Source: Saccharofermentans sp. | GTDB taxonomy: Bacteria; Bacillota; Clostridia; Saccharofermentanales; Saccharofermentanaceae | Reading direction: 5' to 3' | DNA length: 38,940 nucleotides | Assembly: GCA_024685385.1 (NCBI GenBank) | Contig: JAIKVV010000024.1 | Location: 1 to 38,940 of the forward strand | Notes under the pieces: generated by a model | What the model saw: the letters and a program-made list of their open reading frames with translations, nothing else | Databases searched by the model: none | What the model was told of the DNA's origin: nothing | Made by a program: the position numbers and the translations under genes | Part shown: piece after piece, positions 27,125 through 35,511 of the stretch | Layout: each line of letters opens with the position of its first letter | Position numbering within the stretch: position 1 is the stretch's first letter

Positions 27125-29014
27125 GTGCCTTATTTAAGTCTTGAAGATATACATATGTCCTACGCCTCGCGGGAGATCCTCGACGGGGTGTCTTTCCGTA
27201 TTAACAAGGGCGATAAGATCGCATTCATCGGAGATAACGGAGCCGGCAAATCAACGCTCTTCAAGATAATAGAAGGACTGCTAAGACCTGATTCGGGCAA
27301 GGTAATAACCCATGGCAATACCGTGATCGGATACCTGTCCCAGAATGTCAACGATATGCATTTTTCCAACGTTTCACTCATGCCGAGGGCTCTTATAGAA
27401 GCTGAAGAGAAGATGAATGAAGCTCAGCAGCAGATAAGCCTTTGCGCCGATGATTCCGATAAACTCCAGGAAGCGATGCAAAGATTCAGCGAGGCGACGG
27501 AAGAGTTCGAATCATTGGGCGGTTACGATTACGAATACAGCGTAACTTCGGCAATGGCGGGATTAGGCATCAGTTACCTTAAGGACAGGGATGACCTTGA
27601 AGGTCTGTCCGGAGGGGAGATGATGAGAGTGGCTCTTGCAAGGCTTACCGTTGAACATCCGGATATTCTCATGCTCGATGAGCCTACGAACCATCTTGAT
27701 GTGGACGCATCAGAATGGCTCGAAGACTTTCTTGCCTCCTATGGAGGGGCAGTCTTTGTCATATCCCATGACAGATTCTTTATCGACAGGTTCGCTGACA
27801 GGATCATTGAACTTGACGGAGGTCATGTAACCTGTTACAAGGGCAATTACACGAGCTATGTCGAACAGAAAGCCGCATTCATCAAGATGCAGCAGGATAA
27901 GATCGAAGCGCTCGAAAAGGAACTTTTGCATCAGACTGAGGTTAAGCAGACATTCCTTTCCCACCGCAATATCTCGGGTTATCACCAGCGTGAGAAGATG
28001 ATCGATAAACTGGGTGCGATCCTTGATGCCGAGAAAGCCAAGATGCCTTCTGATTTTGCAAGGATGAGCTTTGCTCCGGTCCCTGCGGACAGGAGCGGGG
28101 CAGAGGATAAGATACTCCTCAAGGCAGATGATGTAGGTATGTCCTTTGATGATAAGGAACTGTTTGGCGGAATAAGTTTTGAACTTAAGGCACATGATAA
28201 GTTATTCCTTTGCGGTCCCAACGGCTGCGGAAAGACCACCATGCTCAATATCCTTCTCGGGAAAGTCATTGGTTTTACGGGGAAGATCCTCATAAGTGAG
28301 ACCGCAAGATGCGGCATCATGGGCCAGTTTGTACCGTTCGACGATGAAGACCTTACTTGTTATGATGAACTCGTTTCCAGAACTGATATGACGGTTTCCG
28401 CCTCAAGGACTTATCTTGCAAGGTTCGGTTTTACGGGGGACGATGTATTTAAGCCGATCAAAGTCCTGTCGGGAGGCGAGAGGTCCAGACTCTATCTTGC
28501 CTGTCTTCTTGCGGAATCCCCGGACATTCTCTTCCTGGACGAGCCTACAAATCATCTCGATATGCGTTCCCGCGAGATCTTGGAGGATGCCATAGGCATG
28601 TACAATGGAGCCGTCATATGTGTAAGCCATGACCGGTATTTCATCGAAAAGTGCGCAGATCGTGTGTTAGGTTTCATAAACGGAAGGGGAAGTCTTTTCG
28701 ACAAATATTCCCATTACAGGAATGCTTGCAAAAAGGCAGTTTCTGAGGCAATTGAAGAAACTGCTGAAGAAGAAAAGCAACCCGATGAGGATAAAGGCTC
28801 CGTTAACAAGGCAAAAGCAAGGAAGGAAAGAGCTGCCGAAAGAAACAAGATAAGGCAGGTCGAAAAGGAGATCGAGAGGCTTGAGGCAAGGCAGGCAGAA
28901 CTTGAAGGAATGTTTGCCGATGCCAAGGATGACAGCATGTACAGGGAGTATTCGGATAACGCTTCAGCCCTGGAAAGCCTTTATGAAGAATATCTTGAAT
29001 TGTCTGACGAATGA
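27125..29014 (+). CDS. ABC-F family ATPase
   Basis: 629 residues with two ATP-binding cassettes and no membrane segments. First cassette: GDNGAGKST at 36-44, LSGGEMMRVALA, ILMLDEPTNHLD. Second: GPNGCGKTT at 364-372, LSGGERSRLYLA, ILFLDEPTNHLD. A linker between the cassettes and a C-terminal Glu/Lys/Arg-rich coiled coil (~540-629) are typical of Uup/YdiF-like members. ABC-F proteins act on the ribosome to resolve stalled states or protect against antibiotics; which applies cannot be told. The start codon is GTG, with GGAG upstream. It is divergent from the MATE gene. Confidence 0.92.
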   Translation: MPYLSLEDIHMSYASREILDGVSFRINKGDKIAFIGDNGAGKSTLFKIIEGLLRPDSGKVITHGNTVIGYLSQNVNDMHFSNVSLMPRALIEAEEKMNEAQQQISLCADDSDKLQEAMQRFSEATEEFESLGGYDYEYSVTSAMAGLGISYLKDRDDLEGLSGGEMMRVALARLTVEHPDILMLDEPTNHLDVDASEWLEDFLASYGGAVFVISHDRFFIDRFADRIIELDGGHVTCYKGNYTSYVEQKAAFIKMQQDKIEALEKELLHQTEVKQTFLSHRNISGYHQREKMIDKLGAILDAEKAKMPSDFARMSFAPVPADRSGAEDKILLKADDVGMSFDDKELFGGISFELKAHDKLFLCGPNGCGKTTMLNILLGKVIGFTGKILISETARCGIMGQFVPFDDEDLTCYDELVSRTDMTVSASRTYLARFGFTGDDVFKPIKVLSGGERSRLYLACLLAESPDILFLDEPTNHLDMRSREILEDAIGMYNGAVICVSHDRYFIEKCADRVLGFINGRGSLFDKYSHYRNACKKAVSEAIEETAEEEKQPDEDKGSVNKAKARKERAAERNKIRQVEKEIERLEARQAELEGMFADAKDDSMYREYSDNASALESLYEEYLELSDE

Positions 29015-29054
29015 TCCCCGTCAAATGCCCACTTTCGAAACATTGATTATAATA

Positions 29055-29063
29055 TGCTATAAT
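29055..29063 (+). promoter_or_regulatory. Extended -10 promoter of cdaA-cdaR
   Basis: TGCTATAAT, with the -10 box at 29058-29063, about 30 nt before the start codon. A second TATAAT lies at 29048-29053. Confidence 0.6.
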
Positions 29064-29091
29064 ATATTTTGAAATTTTTATTGAAAGCAGA

Positions 29092-30516
29092 TTGACGGAT
29101 CTTATGGGCGGCAGCGACTTTATTACAGAGATCATCAAGTTTATCAACGAGTTATTCCGTTCTTTCAGCAGCGGTTATATCTTTTTCGGCAGCAAATGGG
29201 ATTTTATCCGTTATATCATAGACATCTTTGTCGTTACAATGATGTTCTTCTGGATATTCCTTTTTGTCAGGCAGACCCGCGCATGGCAGCTCATAAAAGG
29301 TATCGTTCTCGTCCTTATATTCGTATTGTTCTGTTCCATCCTCGGCATGGACATGGTTTCTTTCCTGTTCAACAGGCTCCTCTATGTATTTGCGATACTG
29401 TTTATCATCCTCTTCCAGCCGGAACTCCGAAGGGTTCTTGAGACGGTCGGAATCAGGACATCGGGACAGGTTAAGGGCATATTCGTTAAGAAATCAAACG
29501 ATGCCTATAAGGATCAGACAAAGACCATGATCAAAGAGATCTGTGATGCCTGCAAAGACATGTCGGCATCTTACACGGGTGCTCTCATCCTTATCGAGCG
29601 CAATACAAAACTCGATGAGCTTACCGAGCAGGAGAATGCAGTACACTTTGAATCGACAGTAACGAGCTCAGTGCTTCAGAGCATTTTCTATAAAGGATCA
29701 CCCATGCACGACGGCGCACTCCTTATAAGGAACGGCGTCATCATTGCTGCAAGATGCCATGTCCCTCTTTCCGTTACCATGCATGAACTCGAGAAGAGCG
29801 GCACACGCCACCGCGCTGCAGTAGGCGCAAGCGAACTGGGAGATACCGTTGTCGTAGTCGTATCCGAGGAGAGAGGTACGATCTCGGTTGCAGTTAACGG
29901 CAGGCTCTTTGAGATGAGTTCAGCCGAAGAACTTAAAGCAAATCTGTCTTACCTTCTCGGCGTTGCTGATCCTGCTGAGCACAAGAAGTTCAATTCGCAC
30001 AGCAAGAAGAAGGGCGTTAATGAACCTGAACATACCAAGACTACCCAGGTCGAAGCAGGCGGCATTACAGTCGATAATACTGAACTGCGTACCCGCGAGG
30101 CAACGGATATCAACGGTTTCCAGAGCATCAGCATCGGACAGAAAGTGTTCTTCCTCATCCTGTCTTTCATATTGGCATGTACCTTGTGGCTCTATATCCA
30201 GATCCAGAACAATCCTGTCGTCACAAAGACTCTGACGGTTCCCATTACTTACCCCAAGGATAATGTTCCCAAGGGCATTGATATAACGACACCGGTTAAA
30301 GAGTGCGAACTTACCATCGTCGGCCGTAAGAATGCCATCGGAAACATTACGGCGTCTGATGTTACGGCAACCATCGATTTTAAGGACATCGATGCAAAAT
30401 CATCAGGTGTTTATAATCTTGATGTTGTTGTCGGATCCAAGGGAGACAACCGCTATTTCCGTGTTGACAGACAGTTGCCCGGAACGGTATCGGTTACGGT
30501 CTACTCAGTGGATTGA
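29092..30516 (+). CDS. cdaA: Diadenylate cyclase CdaA fused to CdaR-type YbbR domain
   Basis: 474 residues. Three membrane helices (~38-110, ending FQPELRRVLE) are followed by a DAC domain (~120-290) with both catalytic motifs: MHDGALL (DGA at 207-209) and TRHRAAVG (RHR at 239-241). This is complete CdaA, which makes c-di-AMP from two ATP. A ~55-residue charged linker leads to a fourth membrane helix (~351-370) and one YbbR domain (~371-474), as in the separate protein CdaR that regulates CdaA. Standard CdaR has several YbbR repeats; only one is here. glmM follows directly, as in the usual cdaA-cdaR-glmM operon. Start: TTG at 29092 or ATG at 29104; neither has a strong ribosome binding site. 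Confidence 0.9.
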   Translation: MTDLMGGSDFITEIIKFINELFRSFSSGYIFFGSKWDFIRYIIDIFVVTMMFFWIFLFVRQTRAWQLIKGIVLVLIFVLFCSILGMDMVSFLFNRLLYVFAILFIILFQPELRRVLETVGIRTSGQVKGIFVKKSNDAYKDQTKTMIKEICDACKDMSASYTGALILIERNTKLDELTEQENAVHFESTVTSSVLQSIFYKGSPMHDGALLIRNGVIIAARCHVPLSVTMHELEKSGTRHRAAVGASELGDTVVVVVSEERGTISVAVNGRLFEMSSAEELKANLSYLLGVADPAEHKKFNSHSKKKGVNEPEHTKTTQVEAGGITVDNTELRTREATDINGFQSISIGQKVFFLILSFILACTLWLYIQIQNNPVVTKTLTVPITYPKDNVPKGIDITTPVKECELTIVGRKNAIGNITASDVTATIDFKDIDAKSSGVYNLDVVVGSKGDNRYFRVDRQLPGTVSVTVYSVD

Positions 30517-30558
30517 TATTCTTTTCTTTACAATATTTTGGAGGTTAACAGTATAATC

Positions 30559-31917
30559 ATGTCCAGATTATTTGGAACAGACGGAGTAAGAGGCATTGCA
30601 AACTCCAAGCTCGATGCGAGGCTTGCTTTCAGATTAGGTTATGCCGGCGCCAAAGTGCTGGCTGGAGAGACTAAGGATAAGAAAGGACGCATAATCATCG
30701 GCCGCGACACAAGGATATCCGGAACGATGCTGGAGTCAGCTCTTGCTGCAGGAATCACTGCTGCAGGATACGACTGTATGCTTGCAGGTGTCATTCCGAC
30801 ACCCGGTATCGCATATGTTACCAGAACGTCAGGAATTGATGCGGGTGTCATGATATCCGCATCCCATAATTCATTTGAATATAACGGCATCAAGTTCTTC
30901 TCTGCCGACGGATATAAACTTCCCGATGCTACGGAAGATGAGATAGAGAAGATCCTTTCTGATTTTGACAGTTACTATAATGAACTTCCTGAAGGAGAAA
31001 AGATCGGAACAGTCGAAGAATTCCCTCAGGCAATGAAATTCTATACGGATTATCTTTTAAGATCTTTATGTCCTGATGCCAAGGATCTTAAGATCGTGAT
31101 CGACTGCGCCAACGGCGCTTCATCCGATTATGCATCGACCGTGTTCGGACTTACGGGAGCCAAGCTCATCATGATCGGAGATTCTCCCGACGGCATCAAC
31201 ATCAACAGGGACTGCGGTTCGACACATCTTGATCTTCTGGCTGAGACTGTTGTAAGAGAAGGAGCCGACATGGGCTTTGCCTTTGACGGTGATGCCGACA
31301 GGTTCCTCGCATGCGACAAGGAAGGCAATATCCTGGACGGCGACATGATCATGTCTGCTCTTGCGTTGTCTCTTAAAGAGCAGGGAAGACTTAAGGACGA
31401 TACTCTGGTCGTGACCATAATGAGCAATCTGGGCGTTGATATAATGGCAAAAGAACAGGGCATCAATCTCGTTAAAACAAAGGTCGGAGACCGCTATGTT
31501 ATCGAATCCATGAGAAAAGACGGATTTGTGATAGGCGGTGAACAGAGCGGTCATGTCATCTTGTCCGAATATTCGACAACAGGTGACGGAATGCTTACCG
31601 GTCTTGCTTTCCTTGATGCTATAGTAAGATCCGGCAAGACGGCAAAAGAGCTTTGTTCATGCGTAAGGATCCTGCCTCAGGTCCTTATTCCCGCACATGT
31701 ATCAGATGAATATAAGCAGACTGCAATGGATGACGATGAGATCAAAGATCTTATCTCGCAGTATTCTGAAGCCCTTAGAGATGCGGGAAGGATCCTGGTA
31801 AGACCTTCAGGAACGGAGCCCGTCATCAGAGTCATGCTGGAAGGTGACGATAAGGATAAGATCTTTGATATGGCCAAAGACATTGCAGGCCTCATTGAGA
31901 GCAAATACGGAAAATAA
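30559..31917 (+). CDS. glmM: Phosphoglucosamine mutase
   Basis: 452 residues. Converts glucosamine-6-phosphate to glucosamine-1-phosphate for peptidoglycan precursors. Start MSRLFGTDGVRGIAN, active-site serine S102 in GVMISASHNSFEYNGIK, metal loop AFDGDADRF, and the sugar- and phosphate-binding GGEQSGHV and VRPSGTEP are all intact. ATG at 30559 follows GGAGG; a frame open to 30538 adds seven residues across the ribosome binding site. GlmM is known to bind and inhibit CdaA in several Bacillota, so adjacency to the cyclase is functionally meaningful. The LbH gene follows after 14 nt. Confidence 0.96.
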   Translation: MSRLFGTDGVRGIANSKLDARLAFRLGYAGAKVLAGETKDKKGRIIIGRDTRISGTMLESALAAGITAAGYDCMLAGVIPTPGIAYVTRTSGIDAGVMISASHNSFEYNGIKFFSADGYKLPDATEDEIEKILSDFDSYYNELPEGEKIGTVEEFPQAMKFYTDYLLRSLCPDAKDLKIVIDCANGASSDYASTVFGLTGAKLIMIGDSPDGININRDCGSTHLDLLAETVVREGADMGFAFDGDADRFLACDKEGNILDGDMIMSALALSLKEQGRLKDDTLVVTIMSNLGVDIMAKEQGINLVKTKVGDRYVIESMRKDGFVIGGEQSGHVILSEYSTTGDGMLTGLAFLDAIVRSGKTAKELCSCVRILPQVLIPAHVSDEYKQTAMDDDEIKDLISQYSEALRDAGRILVRPSGTEPVIRVMLEGDDKDKIFDMAKDIAGLIESKYGK

Positions 31918-31931
31918 TCAGGAGATAACAG

Positions 31932-32591
31932 ATGTTTGAATCAAAAGACTGTCTTGATATTACACATACGATCGCAGGAGAACTCTTCGATAAGGTTACT
32001 TATCCCTGGGAAGTATTAAAGGATATAGGAGATTTCATATCCAGGATCGGTCCTGAACTGGATCCGGAGATCTATGAATTTAAAGGGAATAATGTCTGGA
32101 TCGCAAAAAGCGCCAAGGTCTTTGATTCTGCATACATAGGATCCAATGTCATCATCGGTCCTGATACAGAAGTAAGGCATTGCGCTTTCATAAGAGGGAA
32201 TGCAATCGTTGGAGAGCATGCAGTAGTTGGCAACTCCACTGAACTTAAGAACGTTATCCTTTTCGATAGCGTCCAGGTTCCACACTATAACTATATCGGC
32301 GATTCCATCCTCGGTTATAAGGCTCATATGGGAGCAGGATCCATTACATCCAATGTTAAGTCTGACAAGACCTTGGTCGAAGTAAAATACGACGGAGGCA
32401 AGATTGCAACAGGCCTTAAGAAGTTCGGCGCGATAGTGGGTGACCGTGTTGAAGTCGGATGCGGTTCAATATTAAATCCCGGAACTGTTGTCGGCCGTAA
32501 CTCGAGGATCTATCCTTTGTCCAGCGTAAGAGGTTTTGTTCCTGCTGATTCTGTATATAAGAAAGCCGGAGAAATCGCTGAGATAGTATAA
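31932..32591 (+). CDS. Left-handed beta-helix acyltransferase related to the GlmU C-terminal domain
   Basis: 219 residues. Hexapeptide repeats run from ~50 to 205 (VWIAKSAKVFDSAYIGSNVIIG and so on). VPHYNYIGDSILGYKAHMGAG aligns with the E. coli GlmU acetyltransferase block around its catalytic His363 (NHLSYLGDAEIG), and the histidine is kept. There is no nucleotidyltransferase domain. It may acetylate glucosamine-1-phosphate or another amino-sugar phosphate; placement 14 nt after glmM fits that, but other sugar N- or O-acyltransfer is possible. GGAG precedes the ATG. Confidence 0.82.
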   Translation: MFESKDCLDITHTIAGELFDKVTYPWEVLKDIGDFISRIGPELDPEIYEFKGNNVWIAKSAKVFDSAYIGSNVIIGPDTEVRHCAFIRGNAIVGEHAVVGNSTELKNVILFDSVQVPHYNYIGDSILGYKAHMGAGSITSNVKSDKTLVEVKYDGGKIATGLKKFGAIVGDRVEVGCGSILNPGTVVGRNSRIYPLSSVRGFVPADSVYKKAGEIAEIV

Positions 32592-32613
32592 AAGCAAAAT
32601 AGGGGGGATTAAC

Positions 32614-34791
32614 ACGAGTAAGAAACTATCGATAAAGACAGGGTTTGCGGTCCTTACGATCTTGACCATAGCTTTGACCGTTTTCTCTTTTCCTGAGTTG
32701 ATCAATTGCAAAGACGATGTGCTTGCAGCAAGTGACAAGGAATACGCAATATCCGTCTCAGGAATAGGCGTAAATGATGAGAACAAGGACGACATACTGG
32801 GCCAGGGCAATAAGGAAGCAGTATATTATCCCGAGACGAACACGCTTGAACTGAACGGGAATGTTAATTTCATTCACCACAGTGTGCCAGGTCTTACGAT
32901 AAAGGTCGCGAAAGACGTTAAGGTTTCGACAGAAGATGAGGTTGCGATCGGAATCACGGCTGATACTACTATTACCGGGCCCGGAAAACTTTATGTAAGT
33001 GGAGATTCTTCCGTAACTGTTTGCATTGCCTGTTTTGCTGATCTGACGATCAAAGACGCCAATCTGGATCTATATGGTCTATATGGTGTTTTGGGCAATG
33101 ACGATAATTACAAACTGATCATAGATAATTCCTTTATACATTGTCGGTCTAATAAAGCTTCTATTTGTTATTTTAATGGTGGCATAGAGATAAAGGATTC
33201 TGCTTTACTGGATCGGTATAAAGTCAGTTATACTGATGAAGCTTACAGAAGCGGTTATTCCGTATGCAAGTCTGACGGAAAGACTATAGCGAATAGCATA
33301 GATATCATCCCGGGCTACGGCCTTACGGTTGCAGGAATACCGGTTACCAAGTCAAACAAAAGCGATGTTCTCGGGAACGGGAAAAAGGAAGCAGTATACG
33401 ATCCTGTAAACAATATAATTGAACTTAACGGAAATATTATTTCTCCTGAAAATGGCGGTATTAGGAGTTATGTTAAGGATCTTACCATAAAGGTTAATAA
33501 GGATGTTAAGATTACATGCGGTGACGATTATTGTGAGGAACCTTTAAGGCTTGAAGAAAGCGCAACTATAACAGGTCCCGGGAAACTCATTTTAAAGTCG
33601 GAAGGAACAATAGCTTCGTGTTGTTTTAATGGAGGCCTGAAGATAATAGATGCGGATATTGAATGTCTGTCAGACATTTATGGGATTGTGAGGGAATCCA
33701 ATAGAGAACCTCTTGTCATAGAAAATTCTTATGTTCATGCAACAGGTGGTTGGTCTGCAATCGGATCTGTGTATAAGGGACTTGATCTTAACTGTATGAA
33801 GATAACGGAACCCGCAGGCGCAAAGGTTATATATCATTTTGTGACAGATGATTATCTTATTGCTGTTGAGGCCGATAACATACCAACAGAAATTAAACTC
33901 GAACCATCTCATAACTGGGGGGAATGGGAAGTTACGACGAAAGCCCGGATAGGCAAAAAGGGTGTTGAGACCCGTACTTGTTCTGATTGCGGAAGATCAG
34001 AGACCCGTGATATTCCTGCACTTGCATCGCTTAAACTCGATAAATTCAAAGCAACTGTAGTTTGCGGAAAGACCTTAACATTAAAAGCAACGTTGGAAGG
34101 CTCATCAGATACGGTAAAATGGTCATCTTCTGACACAAAGGTCGCAACAGTGGATTCCAAAGGCAAGATCACTGCCAAGATGGCAGGAAAGGTTACGATT
34201 ACAGCTTCAGCTGCAGGCGCGAATGCCGAGTGTACGGTTACCGTCCTCTATAAGGATGTAACCAACAGCAGTGATTTCTGGTATGCTCCCACCAACTATC
34301 TGACGGCCAAAGGCGTAGTTAAAGGCTATGCAAATCAGACCGAGTTCAGGCCTGCCAACGAATGTACGAGAGCCCAGATGGTAACATTTCTATACAGGCT
34401 TCAGGGTGAGCCTAAGACAAAATCCAACAAGTGTCAGTTCCCTGATGTCGAGAGCTCTGACTATTTCTATAAGCCTGTTATCTGGGCAACAGAAAATGGT
34501 ATCACGACGGGAACCAACGGCATGTTCAATCCTAAGAAGGTCTGCACAAGAGCCCAGACCGTAACATTTCTCTGGAGGATGGCAGGTAAGCCCAATCCGG
34601 GCAAGAATGCCAAGAAGTTCGATGATGTAAAGACTACAGATTACTTCTATAAGGCAACTCTCTGGGCATCCGAGAAGAAGATCCTGGCAGGTTACGAAGA
34701 CGGAACATTCAAACCTGACGGTAAGTGCTTAAGAAGACAGATGGTAACATTCCTTTATAAGTACGATAAGTATGTTAACGGTAAAGGATGA
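32614..34791 (+). CDS. Secreted S-layer-homology (SLH) protein with duplicated domain and Ig-like domain
   Basis: 725 residues from the chosen start. A signal peptide (SKKLSIKTGFAVLTILTIAL, cut near VLAA) is complete only if translation begins at ACG 32614, which is 6 nt after AGGGGGG. The first ATG/GTG/TTG-type codon, TTG at 32662, would cut the signal in half. Two related ~200-residue units follow: each has a DxLGxGxKEAVY block, an ELNGN block, a DLTIKV or GLTIKV block and a TITGPGKL block. Then come a Cys pair region (TCSDCGR), a Big_2-type Ig-like domain (VKWSSSDTKVATVDSKGKITA) and three SLH repeats near the C-terminus (each with TRAQxVTFL or RRQMVTFL), which attach to cell-wall polymers. 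Ligand unknown. Confidence 0.85.
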   Translation, partial: TSKKLSIKTGFAVLTILTIALTVFSFPELINCKDDVLAASDKEYAISVSGIGVNDENKDDILGQGNKEAVYYPETNTLELNGNVNFIHHSVPGLTIKVAKDVKVSTEDEVAIGITADTTITGPGKLYVSGDSSVTVCIACFADLTIKDANLDLYGLYGVLGNDDNYKLIIDNSFIHCRSNKASICYFNGGIEIKDSALLDRYKVSYTDEAYRSGYSVCKSDGKTIANSIDIIPGYGLTVAGIPVTKSNKSDVLGNGKKEAVYDPVNNIIELNGNIISPENGGIRSYVKDLTIKVNKDVKITCGDDYCEEPLRLEESATITGPGKLILKSEGTIASCCFNGGLKIIDADIECLSDIYGIVRESNREPLVIENSYVHATGGWSAIGSVYKGLDLNCMKITEPAGAKVIYHFVTDDYLIAVEADNIPTEIKLEPSHNWGEWEVTTKARIGKKGVETRTCSDCGRSETRDIPALASLKLDKFKATVVCGKTLTLKATLEGSSDTVKWSSSDTKVATVDSKGKITAKMAGKVTITASAAGANAECTVTVLYKDVTNSSDFWYAPTNYLTAKGVVKGYANQTEFRPANECTRAQMVTFLYRLQGEPKTKSNKCQFPDVESSDYFYKPVIWATENGITTGTNGMFNPKKVCTRAQTVTFLWRMAGKPNPGKNAKKFDDVKTTDYFYKATLWASEKKILAGYEDGTFKPDGKCLRRQMVTFLYKYDKYVNGKG

Positions 34792-34806
34792 CAGAAGAAA
34801 AGAGGA

Positions 34807-34840
34807 TAAAAAAACTGCCCCGTCCGGGGCAGTTTTTGTT
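34807..34840. terminator. Bidirectional terminator between SLH gene and HEAT-repeat gene
   Basis: AAAAACTGCCCC and GGGGCAGTTTTT form a perfect 12-bp stem around a 4-nt loop, with A and T runs on both sides, so it can stop transcription from both converging genes. Confidence 0.9.
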
Positions 34841-34864
34841 AGAGAGAATCAATAGTACCTTGTG

Positions 34865-35206
34865 TTATACAAGGTTAGTCTTAAGTCTGTCGAAAGCTGC
34901 TTTTGCAACCAAACGGACATTAGGATCTGAATCAGCGAATGCCAGTTTCTTGACATATTCTTCGCAGTGCTTTGCATTGATGTCGGCTGCGGATGTAGCA
35001 GCTGCGGCTCTGACCATGGGATCTGAATCCCTGAGAAGAGGGATGAGTGCCATACCGGAATCGTAAGTAGGTATCTGGCCCAAAGCTATTGCAACTTCAG
35101 ACCTGACGGCGGGATCCGGTTCGCTCGTAAACTTGAGAAGGGCAGCGAGCTTCTGCTTTGCTCCCAGCTTACGAATCTTATCAATGAGCGCATCTGATCT
35201 AGCCAC
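34865..35206 (-). CDS. Small HEAT-repeat protein
   Basis: 113 residues, all helical. Three PBS-lyase-type HEAT repeats are visible, with the recurring pattern DPxVRxxxAxAL (EPDPAVRSEVAIALGQI, DSDPMVRAAAATSAADI, DSDPNVRLVAKAAFDRL). It is probably a cytoplasmic protein-binding scaffold; the partner is unknown. I chose GTG at 35206, 7 nt after GGAGG, over a TTG seven codons earlier that lies before the ribosome binding site. The gene stands alone between a bidirectional terminator and the tRNA-Lys terminator. Confidence 0.8.
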   Translation of the reverse strand: MARSDALIDKIRKLGAKQKLAALLKFTSEPDPAVRSEVAIALGQIPTYDSGMALIPLLRDSDPMVRAAAATSAADINAKHCEEYVKKLAFADSDPNVRLVAKAAFDRLKTNLV

Positions 35207-35329
35207 TTCTAAGCCTCCGTAACTCAATGCAATTAAGCATATTCATTAACCCTATTATATATGAAAGACGGGACAAATCTATAAATAATTTGTGTACAAA
35301 GTATTAAACGTATCTCTGTGCAAATAAAT

Positions 35330-35356
35330 AGACCGTGATAACAAGTATCACGGTCT
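35330..35356 (-). terminator. Terminator of tRNA-Lys
   Basis: A perfect 11-bp stem AGACCGTGATA / TATCACGGTCT with a 5-nt loop. On the minus strand it is followed by a T-rich tract (TATTTATTTG). It starts 3 nt after the tRNA CCA end. Confidence 0.8.
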
Positions 35357-35358
35357 TC

Positions 35359-35434
35359 TGGTGCACCTTCAGGGACTCGAACCCGGGGCCCACTGATTAA
35401 GAGTCAGTTGCTCTACCATCTGAGCTAAAGGTGC
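35359..35434 (-). tRNA. tRNA-Lys (anticodon CTT)
   Basis: 76 nt including CCA. On the minus strand: acceptor GCACCTT / AAGGTGC, anticodon stem ACTGA / TCAGT around CTCTTAA (CTT at 34-36), T arm CCGGG-TTCGAGT-CCCTG. Confidence 0.95.
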
Positions 35435-35459
35435 GTGTTGTGCTTTCGCAACGCAAACA

Positions 35460-35488
35460 ATTATATATATTCGAATATTTTAAGTCAA
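35460..35488 (-). promoter_or_regulatory. Promoter of tRNA-Lys
   Basis: On the minus strand TTGACT (35483-35488), 17 bp, TATAAT (35460-35465). It lies ~25 nt upstream of the tRNA. Confidence 0.85.
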
Positions 35489-35511
35489 GAGCATTTTCAA
35501 CTAATTCTTTA

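Noticed and set aside
32700..32730. Lipoprotein lipobox (ELINC) in the SLH protein
   Set aside because: Asn precedes the Cys where a small residue is needed, and a good signal-peptidase I site follows.
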